This document shows positions 4,186 to 5,025 of a DNA stretch of 5,025 nt, one piece after another. Numbering within the stretch: position 1 is the first letter of the stretch; every line of letters begins with the position of its first letter. Source of the stretch: an uncultured Oscillospiraceae bacterium (lineage in GTDB: Bacteria > Bacillota > Clostridia > Oscillospirales > Oscillospiraceae); assembly GCA_934662925.1 (NCBI GenBank), contig CAKUKL010000135.1, forward strand, positions 1 through 5,025. The letters run 5' to 3'. The position numbers were made by a program, and so were the translations under genes. Under the pieces are notes generated by a model. That model was not told the origin of the DNA, made no database searches, and saw nothing but the letters and a program-made list of their open reading frames with translations.

Positions 4186-5025
4186 ACGCTCACGCTCTTC
4201 TGGGCATTGTAAAGGCTGGCGTACTCGCCGCCGCTGCGGAGCAGCTCCTCATGGGTGCCCTCCTCCACGATGCGGTTGTCGTCCACCACGATGATGCGGT
4301 GGGCGTTCCGGATGGTGGACAGCCGGTGGGCGATGATGAGGGTGGTGCGGCCCTTTGCCAGCTCGTCAAAGGCGGACTGGATCCGGGCCTCGGTGACGGA
4401 GTCCAGCGCGGAGGTGGCCTCGTCCAGAATGAGGATGGGGGGATTTTTCAGGAAGATGCGGGCGATGGAGATGCGCTGCTTCTGGCCGCCGGAGAGCATG
4501 ACGCCCCGTTCGCCCACCTGCGTCTGGAAGCCGTCGGGCATTTCCATGATGTCGCTGTAGATCTCGGCCCGCTTGGCGGCCTCCACGATCTCCGCCTCCG
4601 TGGCGTCGGGCCGGCCGTAGCGGATGTTGTCAAAAATGGTGCCCGCGAAGAGGAACACGTCCTGCTGGACGATGCCGATGTTCTGCCGGAGGGAATGCTG
4701 GGTGACGGAGCGCACGTCCTGCCCGTCCACGAGAATGCGGCCGCCGGTGACGTCGTAGAACCGGGGGATGAGCTGACACAGGGTGGACTTGCCGCCGCCG
4801 GAGGGGCCCACCACCGCCACCGTCTCCCCCTGGGGGATGTGAATGGAGATGTGGTCCAGCACCGTCTCGCCGCCGTCGTAGGCGAAGGACACGTCGTCGA
4901 TGTCGATATCGCCCTTCGCGGCGGGCATGACCTTCGCGTCAGGGGCATCGGCCACCTCGGGCTGCACCCGCATGAGCTCCACAAAGCGCTTGAAGCCCGC
5001 CATGCCGTTGAGGAACTGTTCCACA
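4182..5025 (-). CDS. ABC exporter half-transporter, C-terminal ATPase part (partial, 5' end outside window)
   Basis: About 280 residues are visible. The frame is open to the right edge, and the GTG at 5024 is internal. Residues 1-25 (counted from that GTG) are the last helix of the transmembrane domain. Residues about 38-278 are the nucleotide-binding domain of a fused TMD-NBD exporter of the MsbA/LmrA/BmrA type (ABCB-like). All ATPase motifs are intact: A-loop Tyr49 (FAYDGG), Walker A GPSGGGKST (73-81), Q-loop (VQQD, about 119-122), a TQVGERGVMLSGGQKQR signature (168-184), Walker B ILILDEATSALD (197-208) with Glu202, and switch His233 (AHRLS). The GERG motif before the signature is typical of exporters. 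The protein would sit in the cytoplasmic membrane as a homo- or heterodimer and drive export of lipids, drugs or peptides; the substrate cannot be told. The TGA stop overlaps the ylmH start (ATGA). Confidence 0.95.
   Translation of the reverse strand, partial: VEQFLNGMAGFKRFVELMRVQPEVADAPDAKVMPAAKGDIDIDDVSFAYDGGETVLDHISIHIPQGETVAVVGPSGGGKSTLCQLIPRFYDVTGGRILVDGQDVRSVTQHSLRQNIGIVQQDVFLFAGTIFDNIRYGRPDATEAEIVEAAKRAEIYSDIMEMPDGFQTQVGERGVMLSGGQKQRISIARIFLKNPPILILDEATSALDSVTEARIQSAFDELAKGRTTLIIAHRLSTIRNAHRIIVVDDNRIVEEGTHEELLRSGGEYASLYNAQKSVSV

Noticed and set aside
3529..4212. Plus-strand frame of 227 codons opposite ylmH
   Set aside because: It has low-complexity Gly/Gln/His/Arg composition, no family motifs and no supporting ribosome site, and it is fully antisense to a clear ylmH.
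1..5025. Mobile element, CRISPR array, tRNA/rRNA gene or defence system
   Set aside because: I found no transposase, terminal inverted repeats, spaced direct repeats, tRNA-like cloverleaf or nuclease/toxin module. All substantial sequence is accounted for by core-type genes.

Overview
The window is GC-rich, densely packed bacterial DNA with strongly G/C-biased third codon positions. The gene set points to a GC-rich Firmicute of the Clostridia, possibly the Oscillospiraceae (Flavonifractor/Oscillibacter-like gut bacteria). It includes a MetG with a C-terminal tRNA-binding domain next to tatD, a DUF896 (YnzC-type) small protein, a YlmH-type S4 protein, and Gram-positive-style Shine-Dalgarno sites and intrinsic terminators. 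The taxonomic placement is inferred from gene content; no marker gene proves it.

Left half, plus strand. The window opens inside the 3' end of metG (methionyl-tRNA synthetase). A small secreted lipoprotein gene with a TTG start follows and ends at a textbook terminator. Next comes tatD, a metal-dependent DNase/hydrolase. metG-tatD adjacency is familiar from Bacillus (metS-yabD), so the lipoprotein gene looks like a lineage-specific addition between them. Just after tatD is a near-consensus sigma-A promoter (TTGACA, 17-nt spacer, extended TACAAT). It drives a cold-shock-domain gene through a roughly 107-nt leader. That leader contains a terminator-like hairpin with a U-tract, and the Shine-Dalgarno sequence sits in the loop of a small AU-rich palindrome. 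A terminator and then a GNAT acetyltransferase gene follow.

Right half, minus strand. A strong bidirectional terminator at about 3142-3174 separates the acetyltransferase gene from a convergent minus-strand operon. In transcription order that operon is: an ABC exporter half-transporter (only its C-terminal ATPase part is in the window), ylmH, and a DUF896 gene. These genes overlap by 4 nt (ATGA) and 1 nt (TAATG), which implies co-transcription and translational coupling.

Most of this is ordinary core-genome housekeeping: tRNA charging, nucleic-acid quality control, RNA chaperoning, ribosome-associated RNA binding and export. I see no mobile element, CRISPR array, tRNA, rRNA or defence system, and no gene-free stretch longer than about 150 nt. 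The part most worth a second look is the csp leader, which has the architecture of a conditional terminator (attenuator or RNA thermosensor).
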